A stretch of 64,000 nucleotides of DNA from Adineta vaga. Lineage: Eukaryota > Rotifera. Positions 41,404-54,845 of this stretch are shown in pieces. Every line of letters starts with the position of its first letter. Position 1 is the stretch's first letter. The translations under genes and the position numbers were made by a program. The stretch is from NCBI GenBank assembly GCA_021613535.1, contig CP075496.1, positions 12,152,001 through 12,216,000 of the forward strand. Reading direction: 5' to 3'. The notes below the pieces were generated by a model. The model saw only the letters and a list, made by a program, of their open reading frames with translations. It was not told the origin of the DNA and ran no database searches.

Positions 41404-43056
41404 TTAATCACATTACAAGTTTACTGTTTAAAATAAATGGAATGAAAAGGAGATGGAAAAAGACAGAAAATCGACGTATGGAAAAAAGTTACATAGATGA
41501 CAGTATGTGTTTGAAATGCATTACCGAAGATGTGATATATGATTGTAGTTTTTCTATCTTAATATTCTATCGAAAAGAAAATTTAGATGATATTTCACTG
41601 AAATAATTATTATAAGTGAAAGAGTAATTGATACGATTGAGATATTACAACATAGAACAAATCATTATCTTTCATTCTATATAGTTTATTTATCCAAAGT
41701 ATTTATAGTAAATCTCATATTTCTTTTGCTGATATGAAAACAAAGCTTCGTGCATATCAAATAACTTACTGATCGAATGTATCATTTGTGAATAGTTCAT
41801 ATATTGTATCCAATAGGCATCCTACTGGATTCTATCAACGATGCTTTTGTCATATATTGTTAAACTCATGTAGTGCACTGAATTGGATTTTAGAATACTA
41901 GTGAGTGCCATTGACAAATGACTGATCATATACTTATAATCTGATCCTAAGAAATCTTAAAAACATCTTTGTGTCAATAGTAATGAATCGAATTTTAATC
42001 GTTAATCATTTGTTGCGTAACTAATATATTTATCATCATCTGTTGTTCTTTCAAATAGTCTCATCGAAATACATGTTACTTTCTCATGAGGTTCAATGAC
42101 CTCTTTTATTTAATATACTAAGTTTCAATACCACTGTACAAGGATTTTTCTCTCACATTGTTGATATACTCGAGCAATATGTTTCATCATTGTGAGAAAA
42201 TGAGATGCTTTGATGAAATAAATCTTGAGCATGTACGTAGTTCGAGTATTCTTTTATTTAAAGAGTATCTCGGTAATTGAGTACATATCTGTTTCTACAT
42301 ACATTAAAGTACTGTCTCGTGATAGGTCATGGCTATATCTGGACTGTAGTGAGATAATGTACTAACTATAAACTGTGCTGTACTATTTTTCTTAACCTTC
42401 ACAAAATATTAAAATTGATCCATGTTAAATTCAAACACTTGCCATATTTGTTGATTTTATCTTTATAATTTTATTACGATGAAAATGTCTTTTCTTATGA
42501 ATAAATGGAGTCGTTGATAGATGTCTGATTCGAACGGTATTTATTGCTTTTGAAGAAAAAAACAAACAATATTACGTCTATTTCCATCCACCTCTCAGTG
42601 TCCTTGACGATATTTCTTCTCTTCTTCCTCCGCAGTCTATTTCCAATCTTTTCTCGCTAGATATGCACAGATGTCAGAAGCAAAAGCTTTTTTATCTTGT
42701 GGGTTTCGTTCTATATGTATCGGAAATAAACAACGACAAAAAATATTGTCTGAATTATCGCGAGGAAGAATTTTCTTTTTTTTTAAAAGATAATGAATAT
42801 ATTTCTCCATGTATAATCCCTATTTGTAATCTTTGATATGTTTCAAGAGTCTTTTAAGAAAAAGAAATTAAATATGTGCTTTGATATTCTATAAAGATAG
42901 ATATAAGTATGTGTATATGTGCGTTACAAAAAGAAAAGAAGAAGAAGAAGAAGAGGTGATATTTTGAGTAGAAAAGAGAAGGTGTTAAGGTCTTGTGAAT
43001 AGAATAATAATTATTATTGTTGTTGTTGTTGTCGTTAACATGTTTTATAATAATTT
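41404..43056. other. Intergenic region between two minus-strand genes
   Basis: About 1.65 kb, AT-rich, with a GAA run near 42938-42952. No coding segment, RNA gene or mobile element recognised. It should hold the coiled-coil gene's promoter and the 3' UTR of the next gene. Confidence 0.5.
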
Positions 43057-45039
43057 CTATCGTGTAGATGAAAGTGAGATGATTTCCACTGGTTGTTGAT
43101 ACATTGTTTTGGATGAATAATTACGTGATGAATCTGCATATGTTGATGATGCATCATCATCAAGATCTCGATCATTGAAACTAACATGTTTGGATGTTGA
43201 TACTGATGATGATGAACGTGACTTTTTTGATAGATCATTCGGTGAATCCGCTACATTTTGTAAAATTTTTTTACTTGTTTCAGTTGAAAAACGTGTTATA
43301 GCATTTAAATCATCATTTAAACTACGAAGATGAATACTGTTTGATAATGGTTGACTAGAATGAATATATGAAAAATCACGTGGTGTATTCGCGACTGTTG
43401 TATAATCATATAATGATGATGCTGTTGGTGATACTAAACTAGTTGTACGTCGTGGTGGACTATAATCTAATTTGGATGTTAACGTCGAACGATATTTCGT
43501 ATAATAATCATCCTCAATAGGATTTGATCGATGTTTTGATGGATAATCTTCATCAACTGAATTAAAACGATATTTTCGATGATGATCATCGTCAAGAGGA
43601 TTTGAACGAAATTTTGGATAATAATCATTAATATTTGAACGATGTTTTGTATAATGATCATCATCAGTGAGAAAATTTGATCGATGAAAATGTTCATCTA
43701 CATTATCATCATCATAATAACTATAATCATTTGCTTGTTCTTTTAACGGTACACGTACATCACGATTTGAATAAGATTTTAAACGTGTTTCATAATCAGG
43801 ACTTGGTGCATGTTGTGATTGATGTAAATGTGAAGCAATACCATAATGATATTGATTGTATTTACTTGTTGGCTGTGTATCAGGTACAGAAAGTAATGAT
43901 GCATACGTTTCACTAAATAATGGCATAACTGTTGGTGGTATTGCTGTTCGATATGGACTATATGCACGCATTATTTCATGATCGGGTTGTAATTTTAGAT
44001 TAATTTTTTCTAATTTATTACTCATATTTGATTCAAATTGCCGATAACGTCCAAGAGCTGTTTTCATATCCGATGATTTTTCTTGTTCTTGTCGAAGACG
44101 TCGTTTCAGTGAATGTGGCGGTGTAGGTAAATCATATTCAAGAATTTCAGCAGGTGTTGCTAACGACATTGCACGTGCAATTGTAGCACTTGTATTTTCA
44201 TCATTGATACCTGTTGCACCGCGATCTAATAGAACAGCACTTTCCATCTCACTTTCATGTCGTTGACGCATTAGATTTAAACATAAATCATGATTGCGTT
44301 GTCGATCTTGTATTTGCTCCCATTTCTGGTCACGCAGTGATTGAGCTTGTGAAGCTTTTAATTCTTCTTCCCGATCCCATAAACTTAATTCTTCTAATTT
44401 ATTCATTAGACGTTTTGTACGATGTTCACGCCAATTAGGATTTAAACGTGTACGATTCGTTTTAGGTACATATTTTTTTTCTTCTTTATTTGGCGAAGGA
44501 TTTGATGTTTCAAGTTTATAACTTTCCACAAGTGCATCAATAAAATCGACTGGTCGTCGTGACGATTTTGATGATGATGATGATGATGATGAATAATTTG
44601 ATCGATTTACATTTGAATTTGTTGACTGAGATCTAGGTATTTCTATATCTTCAACATTTGAAGCAAAATTAACTGAGCGAGATTTTGTTGTTGTTGTTGT
44701 TGATTCTTGTTCACGAGCTTTATTATCAATATTTTCTTTATTGATCTCTTCTGATGATATAGATGTTAAGTTTTCTTGTTCTTGTACATCAAATGTCGTA
44801 GATTGTTGATTATTGGATTGAGATACTGCTGCTGCTGCTAGTTCTTCGTCTTCCGGTTTGATTGTTGTCGAATCTGAGGTTGGAGTTGGTTCTTCTTTTT
44901 CTTCATCTACTGTTGTTGATTGTGGTGAAGGAATCTTTGCTGATTCTTCAAGTTTTACGGCAGGTTCGTTTTCAGATGTCGATGGTGCTTCAACTTCATC
45001 ATTTTTCGTCGAAGGTACCTCGTCTGCAACCGATGCCAT
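43057..45039 (-). CDS. Large disordered protein with internal Asp/Tyr/Arg repeats
   Basis: A single 660-codon minus-strand frame from ATG at 45039. Residues 1-120 are acidic, Ser/Thr/Glu-rich. A Ser run precedes a basic helical region (about 190-260: 'NPNWREHRTKRLMNKLEELS', 'WDREEELKASQAQSLRDQKW'). Around residues 440-530 lie roughly five degenerate repeats of 16-18 residues of the type 'HRSNPxDDDYYxKYR'. The C-terminus is Ser-rich and ends 'EIISLSSTR'. No family is recognised; a scaffold or cytoskeleton-associated role is possible but unsupported. One long coding exon is unusual beside such intron-rich neighbours. An acceptor-like ttttctag about 30 nt upstream of the ATG hints at a 5' UTR intron. 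Confidence 0.75.
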   Translation of the reverse strand: MASVADEVPSTKNDEVEAPSTSENEPAVKLEESAKIPSPQSTTVDEEKEEPTPTSDSTTIKPEDEELAAAAVSQSNNQQSTTFDVQEQENLTSISSEEINKENIDNKAREQESTTTTTKSRSVNFASNVEDIEIPRSQSTNSNVNRSNYSSSSSSSSKSSRRPVDFIDALVESYKLETSNPSPNKEEKKYVPKTNRTRLNPNWREHRTKRLMNKLEELSLWDREEELKASQAQSLRDQKWEQIQDRQRNHDLCLNLMRQRHESEMESAVLLDRGATGINDENTSATIARAMSLATPAEILEYDLPTPPHSLKRRLRQEQEKSSDMKTALGRYRQFESNMSNKLEKINLKLQPDHEIMRAYSPYRTAIPPTVMPLFSETYASLLSVPDTQPTSKYNQYHYGIASHLHQSQHAPSPDYETRLKSYSNRDVRVPLKEQANDYSYYDDDNVDEHFHRSNFLTDDDHYTKHRSNINDYYPKFRSNPLDDDHHRKYRFNSVDEDYPSKHRSNPIEDDYYTKYRSTLTSKLDYSPPRRTTSLVSPTASSLYDYTTVANTPRDFSYIHSSQPLSNSIHLRSLNDDLNAITRFSTETSKKILQNVADSPNDLSKKSRSSSSVSTSKHVSFNDRDLDDDASSTYADSSRNYSSKTMYQQPVEIISLSSTR

Positions 45040-46293
45040 GAGATAGGTAACCTACGAGTTAATACTAGAAAAATAAAATAAATAAAATCAAACAAAATTC
45101 TATTGAATTAGTTACTCAAGATGAGAATATTGTCTTTTTGGGTCGTCTACACAGATACAATCGTTTGACGACAACGATGCCGCTATGCGAACTTCGCTAG
45201 AAAAGATAATAGGAGTTGTGTATCGCAAGGATGTTTTTTCCTTCTCGTTGGCTTTCCCTTTCTCTCTTTCTCTCTGTCTCTCTTGCGCTCTTATTTCCTT
45301 TAGTGTACACTCGTCTGACAGAACAATGATAAACAAACTCGTCGTATTCGTAATTGTTTTGAGACATTTGTCCTGTGCTTCGTCGCAGAAGAGCACCAGG
45401 GATCCTTAAGTATCTGTACATAATCAAAGAGTATACCACGCTCAAAGGAAAGAAACAAAAAAGCAAAAAGGAAAGAACGCGATGTCGATGGGAAATCAGA
45501 AATACCTATTCTTGCTCTTTTCTTCTTTTTCTTGTTCTCTTTTTGTTGTTATGTCGATAAGGATAGCTGTGTTTATATGTATAGTACAAGAAAGAGGATG
45601 AATATTCTCGTTTCATTCTACTATGCCTAAAAACATAGGAAATATAAAAAAAGAAGGTTATTTGTCGCTCCATAAACATACTTGGATCTACAGCAAAAGG
45701 AAGAAGAAAGGAAGAAAGAAAGGAAATATTCCTTATCCATCAACCACAAAAAAGAAGCGCATCTTTCTATATGGTAGATAAAGATCGATACCAGCAGTAC
45801 ACAACGACCACGCTTTATAATATGTATATATATTGGAAAGAAACAGTGATGCATTTTTCTGCTGTACTAACAGGAAAAAGGTTTCTGTCTGTATTTGACG
45901 TCACAACTCCGTATCCATCAAGGTCCGCATTGACTCAAAGCGTTTGACATCAGTTCGATATAGACACAACCGAGGTCTTTATATAATCATAGGATAATCT
46001 GTAAAAATATAAAATAAATAAAACTATATTTGTATATGTCGAATATTGAATTATTATTGATAGCAAATCGAAAATCTAATGCATATGTACATCATGTAGA
46101 TTATATGAATATTTTCAAGTCATACTCGATATCAATCAATAGTTTTGTTCGATCTTTTTTCTCTCTATTGATGTTATGTAAATGATTAAAATTGATAGAC
46201 AACCTTTCTCATAATTGACCAGATGCTTATTTCAAATAAGGGAAGTTTTTACACAATTATCTATCTAAACTATATTTATATAATAACTATTGC
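45040..46293. other. Intergenic region upstream of the disordered-protein gene
   Basis: About 1.25 kb containing low-complexity CT/GA tracts around 45230-45300. Short overlapping frames on both strands (45112-45560) are products of these tracts. No supported gene. Confidence 0.45.
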
Positions 46294-47220
46294 TTGTTCA
46301 TCTATAACAATTCATCACTATGCGCAATGATAATACAAACTATTCAGACATTTCACCGCATGATTAAGTCAATCGATGACATATATTATACACATTTGTA
46401 TGATTTACATCACCAACCGTTCATCATCTTTGGTCAGCAACTGAACAGAATATTCATTGAAGAGTATATTCACAAATTGCATTTCGTATTCTAATAGTTT
46501 ATATGTATATATTGTCGTTGGCAGATGAAAAAATACTTCGAATTCTGTGATTTTGTTTGTTATTTCTCTTATGAATGATAAAACTATTGATAATAACTTA
46601 ACTTTTCTTCTAATAGGTCTATAGTTCATGACAATACATTATTGAATTATCTACTTAGAATTGAAGAAGAGATTCTTGAGTAAAGATATCCTTCGAATTC
46701 TATTGTATTTATATGAAGATATAACGAAGGCAAACACTGTGCTCTACGAAGATGTTCTTGATCAATATTCGACAATAAACAACATGGTGCTTCAAGCATG
46801 TTTTCAAACAATTATTTATGTGTTGTTATTGTTATTTTACGTTATAGAAAATTATATTGTAAGATTTCTTTTCAGATATTACTCCGTTATGTATTATTGG
46901 ACTATAGACATGCAAATGTCGATAGCATTGTATTTGTCTGGTTGCTTGATGATAAATAAATAATTGGTTTTGAGATATTTGTGGACGTATAGTCTATATT
47001 AGAAATCGATAAAACGTTAGGTCATGATGATCAGAAATGTTTGAGAATACACGTTTGACTTAGATTGATTAACTATATCAGTATACGTAGCTCTCGATTC
47101 TTAAGTCAGGTGATTTTGAATAAATTACTCGCGAATATACAAAATTTAATTAAATATCCATCTGAAGATTTACTAACGATTGATTATTTTCAAAGTTTAG
47201 TATCAATTAAATCGAACTGA
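46294..47220 (+). pseudogene. Possible decayed gene, several protein-like fragments
   Basis: Three segments look protein-like and are bounded by splice-like signals but do not join into one frame. Segment 1 (46294-46494) includes 'HQPFIIFGQQLNRIFIEEYI'. Segment 2 starts after an acceptor at 46616 with 'VHDNTLLNYLLRIEEEILE', hits TAA at 46681, and continues in another frame with 'DILRILLYLYEDITKANT'. Segment 3 (47110-47220) reads 'ILNKLLANIQNLIKYPSEDL'. No family is recognised. This is AT-rich DNA, so chance frames cannot be excluded. Confidence 0.3.
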
Positions 47221-47748
47221 TAATCAATCATTACAATACTTTCAATCTTATTTCTTCGACTAACAGTTTGTTCAGTATTTGTGCTCTGCATTGGATAATA
47301 ACAGACTTATTATTCTGAATTCATATCTCTATTAGTTTCCCTTTAAATTCTGTGCATATTTTGTTTTACAAAAGAAGTGTTTTTGCATTCATAGACATGA
47401 AGAAAATTTGTTACAAAAGCAATCCACTCTATAATTTTTTTATCGTCAATATGTCTAAATAAAATGGCAGAAAGAAAAGGTGTCCGATGAGTCAGTTTAC
47501 TCAAAAATAGAAAGAAAAAATAAATAGAAAAAAAAACACCAGCATTTGTTGCCATGTGCTTTTTCCCGCGTTCTTTTTCTTCATGTCTCAGTTTCTAATG
47601 TTGTCGCTCTTCTCGTGTGCGCATTTGTCATGTTGAAAAAAACCCAGTAGGGTTTATTCTCGCTCGTTATAACAGACGATCTTAAGTTTATCTATCTATA
47701 GTCTGAATAAAGTTTCTTTTCAAATATTAAGGCTCGATATTTTTGATC

Positions 47749-50700
47749 ATGTCTGATACTGGTGGTGGCCGTGGTACAGTAATCAAAAAAGGAAGTGTGA
47801 TACGAGCACGTCACGCTAGAGGAACATTTAATCCATCGGCAACATCAGTTTTACCTGATCCTATACCTACAATTGTTAATTTAAATGATGCTGTTGTTCA
47901 ACAACGTCCTAGCAATCGGCAAAATTCTGGCATTGCTAGGTAACGATACATTGTATCAAATTGTGACAAAAATTTCTATTTACTGTTTATTCTTATTTCT
48001 AAAAGGCATGGAGATAGAGGTCGTAGTCATAGAGGTCAAGGTGCCGACACTAGAGGTTTTGGAAGACGAACGTATTCAACTGATCATAATCGACATTCAA
48101 GTGTAAATAATAGCAATAACAATACTTATAGACGTCCATCGTTTCGACTTGATTCTGCAACGAGTACTTCGACAACTGAGACAACGTTTGTATTATTAAT
48201 CAATTAACAAGAATCCTCTGTTTTCTTTTTCAAATATGCTTTAGATTGAACAAAGCATCCCCTCTTCCACGTGTAACCTATTCTATGATGAAGAATCTAC
48301 TTGATGAACAACCTGATGATATTCTAACTGGAATGCTAGATCCTAAATTTCAATTGAAAGCATTACTTAAAGATCGTAACATGAAATCGAATTATGAATG
48401 GATATTAGCAATGACAACTTTACTTGAAAAGATTACGACTTGTAATGGAGCACGCGACCGTATAGCATTGATTTTAGAAAAAATACCTCAAACATCATAT
48501 ACTGAGGGTGTATATGAAGCAGTTCGTATACCTGATGTTATCACAGATCAATTACGTTTCGACTTCATTCAGTCATTTCTCAAAGTTTCCAATACGTTTC
48601 TTTCTATAATACCACATTTAGCAGATGATTTAACTAGAATATTCGAACGAATCGAATTGACATTTACTAAGATCAAAACACCATCGCCAGTAAGATATCG
48701 TGATTTATGATATTTTTTCTAGTTGATTTTTTTTTGTTTTCTTCAGGGATTGGAAGAGTCGAAAATTATATTAGAAGAAGTTGTTGAACGAGTTAATGAT
48801 CTTGAGTATCGAAAACGTGAAAAGGAACGATTGTTAAAAGAAAAAAGTACAACAACAACAACAAACCAACCTATTACATCTGATCTTGGTCCACCACCAA
48901 ATGATTATCGTCTTTTACCTATTATTCCGAATGTAATGGAAATTCTATCTGAAAAAGGAGCATATCTTCGACCAAATATTGTTGATGGTGTCTACGAAGA
49001 TGCTCAACAATATTTAGATGTAAATATTCATTCATTTGTTTTATATTCGTATTTCATAATTCTATTACATTTTTCATCATCTGTTCTAGATTCACTTTCG
49101 TCTACTTCGTGAAGATTTCGTTGGTCCATTACGCGATGGAATCGAACAATATCAATCGGGTGCTGGTGGAAAAAATTTTAATGTACGTATTTATGAAAAT
49201 GTTCGTTCATTAGGGCCACGATTAAGTCCACGCAATGGTATCGTTTATGATTTATATTTGGATTTTAATTTGATTAAAAAAATCACATGGACTAATAGTC
49301 GACGATTGATATTTGGTAATTTATTAGTATTAACTTTCGATGGTTTTCAAACATGTGCATTCGTCACTGTCGAAGATCGATCACATATCGAGAAAGATGG
49401 TATTATTTCGGTAAATTTCTTTTCTTTTAATTGTTTATTCAAAATCATTGTCTATTTAATTAGGTTAAAAAATTAGAAAAATTAAATAATTCTGAACAAA
49501 TTCAAGTTGATTTAGATGAAATTCATTCTTCTTATTCATTGACAATGGTTGAAACAATGACATATTTTGAAGCATATCGTCCAGTTCTGAATGCTTTACA
49601 ATTAATTGATATTGAACAACCATTTCCTCTTGAACCATTTCTTCTTAAATTAACAAATGAAAAAATTTCACCTGATTATGTAACAGCAACAACAACGTAT
49701 GATTTTACTCCTCTTCTTGTTGATCCAAAATCCGAAGTAAAAGCAAGTGTAATTTCTCATGAAATAGCTCCACAACGACGTGGTCCTAATCGAATACCAC
49801 TTCGACTAACTACTGTTAAAGAATTTCGAATTCGTTATCAACAAGCAAATCGAATTCCAACTAAACATAAATCTGTTTCATTACTTGATACAGATCAATG
49901 GCCGACAAGTGATGAATTACATCTTAATCCAAAACAACGAGAAGCACTCATTTTAGCTTTAACAAATAAAGTTGCACTTATTCAAGGACGTAAGTTAATC
50001 TTCAATTGATTAAATAAAATGATTTTATCTGCCGATTTATTTAGCACCTGGGACTGGTAAAACATATCTTGGTGTGCGAATAACTGAAATGCTTTTACAT
50101 AATCGATCTGTTTGGTGTCCACCGGATGAACAATCGACACCGATTTTAATGATATGTCATACAAATCATGCACTTGATCAATTTTTGGAACTAATTATCA
50201 AACGTTTAAATATAAATGAAGGTTAATATCAATGCATTTTTTTTAAATATCGTATTCAATACATAAAATATTATTTCATAGGTATTATCCGTGTTGGTAA
50301 TCGTTGTCAAAATTCAACTATTCAACCATTTTCATTATTGAATGCTCGCCGTTCTGCTCGTCAGAATCGTTCTATACCTGGTCACATCTATCATCAAAAA
50401 CATGTTATCTTAGATCAAAAATCTGAAGCTGAAGAAGCATTGAAAATACATGAACATAGAATGGAATATTCTCGAAAAAATATAATACTATTATCAGCAC
50501 TTATTCAGAGTTACATCATTGATGACAAACACCTTTCATCTCTATTAGCTCCTTATAGTGGAATTATTACAGAAACAGCATTGTCCGATTGGCTTGGTTT
50601 GGGTGATGGTTATGAAGAAATGTCCAATTTCATCGATCTGGATACATCAATGACTGAAATGAATTTAAATGATAGTATGGAAGAAGAACAAACAAAAGAT

Positions 50701-53700
50701 AATGATGAAACAACACAAACAACAGATCAAGAGAATAAAACCGAGGAAAATGACGAACAAAAGGACACAGTCGATGATAAAACTCAAGAAAAAGTGAAAG
50801 TAGAAATGAATGAAGAGGAAGAAGAAGAACAACGTCGACGTGATGAACTTGAGAATGAAGAAGAAGAAGAAGAAGAAGAATTTATTCGTACCGTTGTTTC
50901 AAAACCACAAAAAACTGTATCAAAATCAAAGAAAAAAACATCAACAAGGAATGATGACAACGATGAAGAAGAAAAATGGCAAGTTGTGAAAAAGAAATCG
51001 TTCAATCGTCGTCGATTAATTCAACATATTGTTCAACATCCAACGACATTAAATGATCAAACTATTGAACTGATCAACACGAATCTTTGGGAACTTACAT
51101 TTGCTCAACGTCACGATTTATATCGTTATTGGTTGTATAAATATCAATATTACTTAAATGACTCCGTTCGTGGTGCTCGACATGAATATAATCAAGCAGC
51201 CAGTGCTCTTGCAGTATATCATCAAGAAGAAGATTATTATATTTTAAAAGATAGTATTATTGTTGCAATGACAACAACATGTGCTGCCAAATATCATTCG
51301 GTTTTAGAAAAACTTCGTAAGCAACAACAAATTATTTATTTCCGAAACCTTTTAATGAATATGTATTTTTAGAAAATAAAATTGTTATTGTCGAAGAAGC
51401 AGCAGCCATATTTGAATCACATATTATTACAGCATTGAGTACAAAATGTGAACATCTAATTTTAATCGGTGATCATGTTCAATTAAGACCGAATCCAAGT
51501 GTATATCGTTTGGCAAAAAATTATAATATTGATATATCGTTATTTGAACGTTTAGCTAAGAATAATTTTCCAAATGTTCGATTAAATATTCAGGTAATTC
51601 ATCTATTTGATTTCTAGATTTCGTTATGTCGTTTTCCTTTATGAAATTTAGCATCGTATGCGTCCAGAAATTGCTCGTATTATGAAACATTTCTACGAAG
51701 ATTTAGCAGATCATGAAAGTGTTCGTACTGAACGAGCACCAGTTCGTGGTATTGATAATAATGTTTATTTTATCAATCATTCGAATGTTGAAACAACAGT
51801 CGTAGATGGAAGTTCGAAACGAAATGAATTTGAAGCAAAATATGTCATTGCATTAGCTCAATATTTGATTAAACAAGGTTATCGCGGAGAACAAATAACG
51901 ATTCTTGTGATGTATCTTGGTCAACGACAGTTAATTGCTAAACAATCGAAAAATATCAAACTTTTAGGTGGTGTTCGTATTATGGTAGTATCAATTGAAA
52001 TGTTAATGATTGAATGAAATAACAGTGTTTGTTTTCTATTTCTAGGTAACAGATAATTATCAAGGTGAAGAAAATGATATTATTATTTTGTCATTAGTAC
52101 GAAGTAATAAAGAGAAAAATATTGGTTTTCTTAAAACACATAATCGTATATGTGTGGCTTTGTCACGTGCACGTTGCGGATTATTTGTTATTGGAAATAT
52201 GACTATGTTAGCCGAAGTTGATGATATGTGGAAGAAAATTTGTAAATCATTAAGTGATAGTAATGAAATTGGCAAAGGTTAGTTTATTCGATTATATGGA
52301 TCTTTTTAAAGATGAATTTTGATCATTAGGTTTATGTCTTTCATGTCGTCGACATTCGAAAGAGAAATTCATTGCTGATAAAGCTGAATCATTTTCTCAA
52401 CGTCCAGAAGGTGGTTGTAATAAACCCTGTGATGTTCGATTAAAATGTGGACATCAATGTCAATTAATGTGTCATAATTATGATTTCGAGTAAATTTTAT
52501 ATGAAAAATAACAAAAAGATATCATTGTTTTTTCTTGTAGACATAGAGAAATTGTTTGTCGGAAAAAATGTGAGGAAATTCTATCATGTACTCATGCATG
52601 TACAAAACGATGTCATGCTACTAATCCAAATCAACATGATCCTTGTCGAGTTCTCGTCGATAAAACAATTGCACAATGCGGACATACAATACGTTTTCAA
52701 TGCGCTCGTATACCAACAATTGATGATTGTAGTCAACCAATTTTAAAACGTCTTCCTTGTGATCATGCTGTTAATGTTCCATGTCGTATTGTTTCTTCAC
52801 CATCAGAATTAAAACGATTTCCTTGTCCAACAGCTTGTGGTACTACGCTTGCTTGTAAACATCGATGTGCAGGAACTTGTGGACGATGTAGAACTGGTCA
52901 ACTACACGTTCCTTGTCAACAAAAATGTGAACGTCCACTGATCTGTTCACATGTAAGTATAATTTCAAATAGAAATTTAGATGCAAGTATGTAATTTGTC
53001 TTTTATTTAGGTTTGTAAATCACCGTGTGCGGTGAATTGTCCACCTTGTGTACAAGCATGTGAAACACGTTGTATTCATTCTCGATGTGAAAAGAAATGT
53101 GGTGACTTATGTACACCATGCAAGGAGGTTTGTCTATTCAAATTTCACAGTTTTTCTTGACAAGTTTTTGTCATAACTTGACAGAGATTCTGACGTACAA
53201 GCTGTTTATTGTTGAGATATTTTCATAATTTCCCAAAATTACAAAAATTTCGTCCTCCCATTTTCACAGAAATATCATCTACGAAATAACTTTCGAATAA
53301 ACATAAATCTTTTTCTGTCGTTCGTAGAAATCAAAATTCATTTCATTCTTATTTTGTTTTCATATTCTAGCCGTGTGCTTACAAATGCAAACATTTACAA
53401 TGTACTCGTTTATGTTCGGAACCATGTAATCGTGGTCCCTGTAATGAACCATGTGATAAAAAATTAAAATGTGGTCATGATTGTAAGAAGAAAAATTTCA
53501 TGATATCAAATCACATTTTTCAATTTAGGTATCGGTATTTGTGGTGAACCTTGCCCTGCACAATGTCGTATTTGTAATAAACTTGTTGTCCAAGAAATAT
53601 TCTTTGGCACAGAAGATGAACCTGATGCACGTTTTGTTTTCTTACCTGATTGCAAACATTTAAGTACGATGATCATATTTTCATTCTGGAAAATCTTTTG

Positions 53701-54845
53701 TTTTCTTTTATTTATTAGTCGAAGTAACAGGATTAGATCAATTCGTTGAACAAACAATCAATAATAAAATTAAAAATGTTGCTATTCGTTTTCCTGAATG
53801 TCCTCGTTGTAAACAACAAATTCGTCGTTGCACAAGATATATGCCGATTATTAATCATGTTAATAAATTAATCGCTCAAGTAAAAAAGAAAATCTTAGGT
53901 ATTCATTCCGAACAAGAATTAAATGAACGACGAAAACGTATCGTAAAAGACTTCGAACAAGTTCAAAACAAATTAAATGAAATTGATCTTGGGCAAATGC
54001 AAATGTTTTTTGAAACATTAAATGATGCAGATAGTCTTGTTTCAGATGATATTTTATCATTGATGCAGAATATTATTCTATTTCTTCAAGAAATCAATAC
54101 ACTTTTAAGTGATGGACGAAAAAAATTACAAAATGATACATTCGAAGATTTTGTAAGTATTTGTCGATAGAAACTTCTTTAATAATTTCTTTTACTTTCA
54201 CACAGGTCAATGCTCCATTGAACCATATTGTGAAATACTTATTTGCACATCGTCAATCTCGAAATTTTGCTGAACAACAAATCTATGATGTTCAAAATGA
54301 ATTAGCACGTATTCGTCGTTTAATTTACATCGAAGCTGTTGTTCAATCATTGAAAGGACAAATCGCAGCACGTACTTTAAAAGCAGAAGAAAAAGAAGGC
54401 CTCGATGCTATGCAATATCTTATAAAGAAAAAAGGTCCATTTACTGAACGTAACCAACAAGAATTCGATAAACTTGTAAAAAAATTTCAACATCTAAATA
54501 ATCTACCTGGTTTGAGTATAACTGAAATAGAGCGTGTAGCTATTGTTGGTGCATTAAATTTAACTCAAGGTCATTGGTATGTTTGTCCAAATGGGCATCC
54601 ATATGTAATTACTGAAGTAGGTTTCCATGGAATAATATTGATTTGATGAAAAGAATTCTTCTTTAATTTAGTGTGGAGGTGCTAATCAAGAAAGTAAGTG
54701 TCCCGAATGTGGAGAAAAAATCGGTGGTCAAAATCATCGATTAGAACCAAGAAATCGTCATTTTGGTTTAATGGATGGCTCGCAACATGCTGCTTGGTCC
54801 GATGAAGCAAATGTAAACATTGCTCTTGCTCAAAATCTAATATAG
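47749..54845 (+). CDS. ZNFX1: ZNFX1, NFX1-type zinc-finger SF1 RNA helicase
   Basis: ZNFX1 is an SF1 helicase: in vertebrates a mitochondrial-surface dsRNA sensor, in C. elegans a Z-granule factor for inherited RNAi. Nineteen exons from 47749-47939 to 54672-54845 total 1962 aa; human is about 1918. An Arg/Gly-rich N-terminus precedes the helical region and '[17 protein letters not shown]'. Helicase motifs: Walker A 'IQGPPGTGKTY' (split by the intron 49990-50044), '[13 protein letters not shown]', motif II '[13 protein letters not shown]', motif III '[12 protein letters not shown]', '[12 protein letters not shown]', '[20 protein letters not shown]' and '[17 protein letters not shown]'. An acidic/basic low-complexity insertion lies between motifs I and II (50690-51000). 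A chain of NFX1-type Cys/His fingers follows (52380-53600). A C-terminal RZ-type finger ('[19 protein letters not shown]', '[10 protein letters not shown]') ends the protein. Frame continuity holds through all 18 introns. The gene appears intact. Confidence 0.95.

Noticed and set aside
42087-42103. Small hairpin (gaggt ... acctc) considered as a structured RNA
   Set aside because: Five-base stem only; no tRNA boxes or conserved RNA motif around it.
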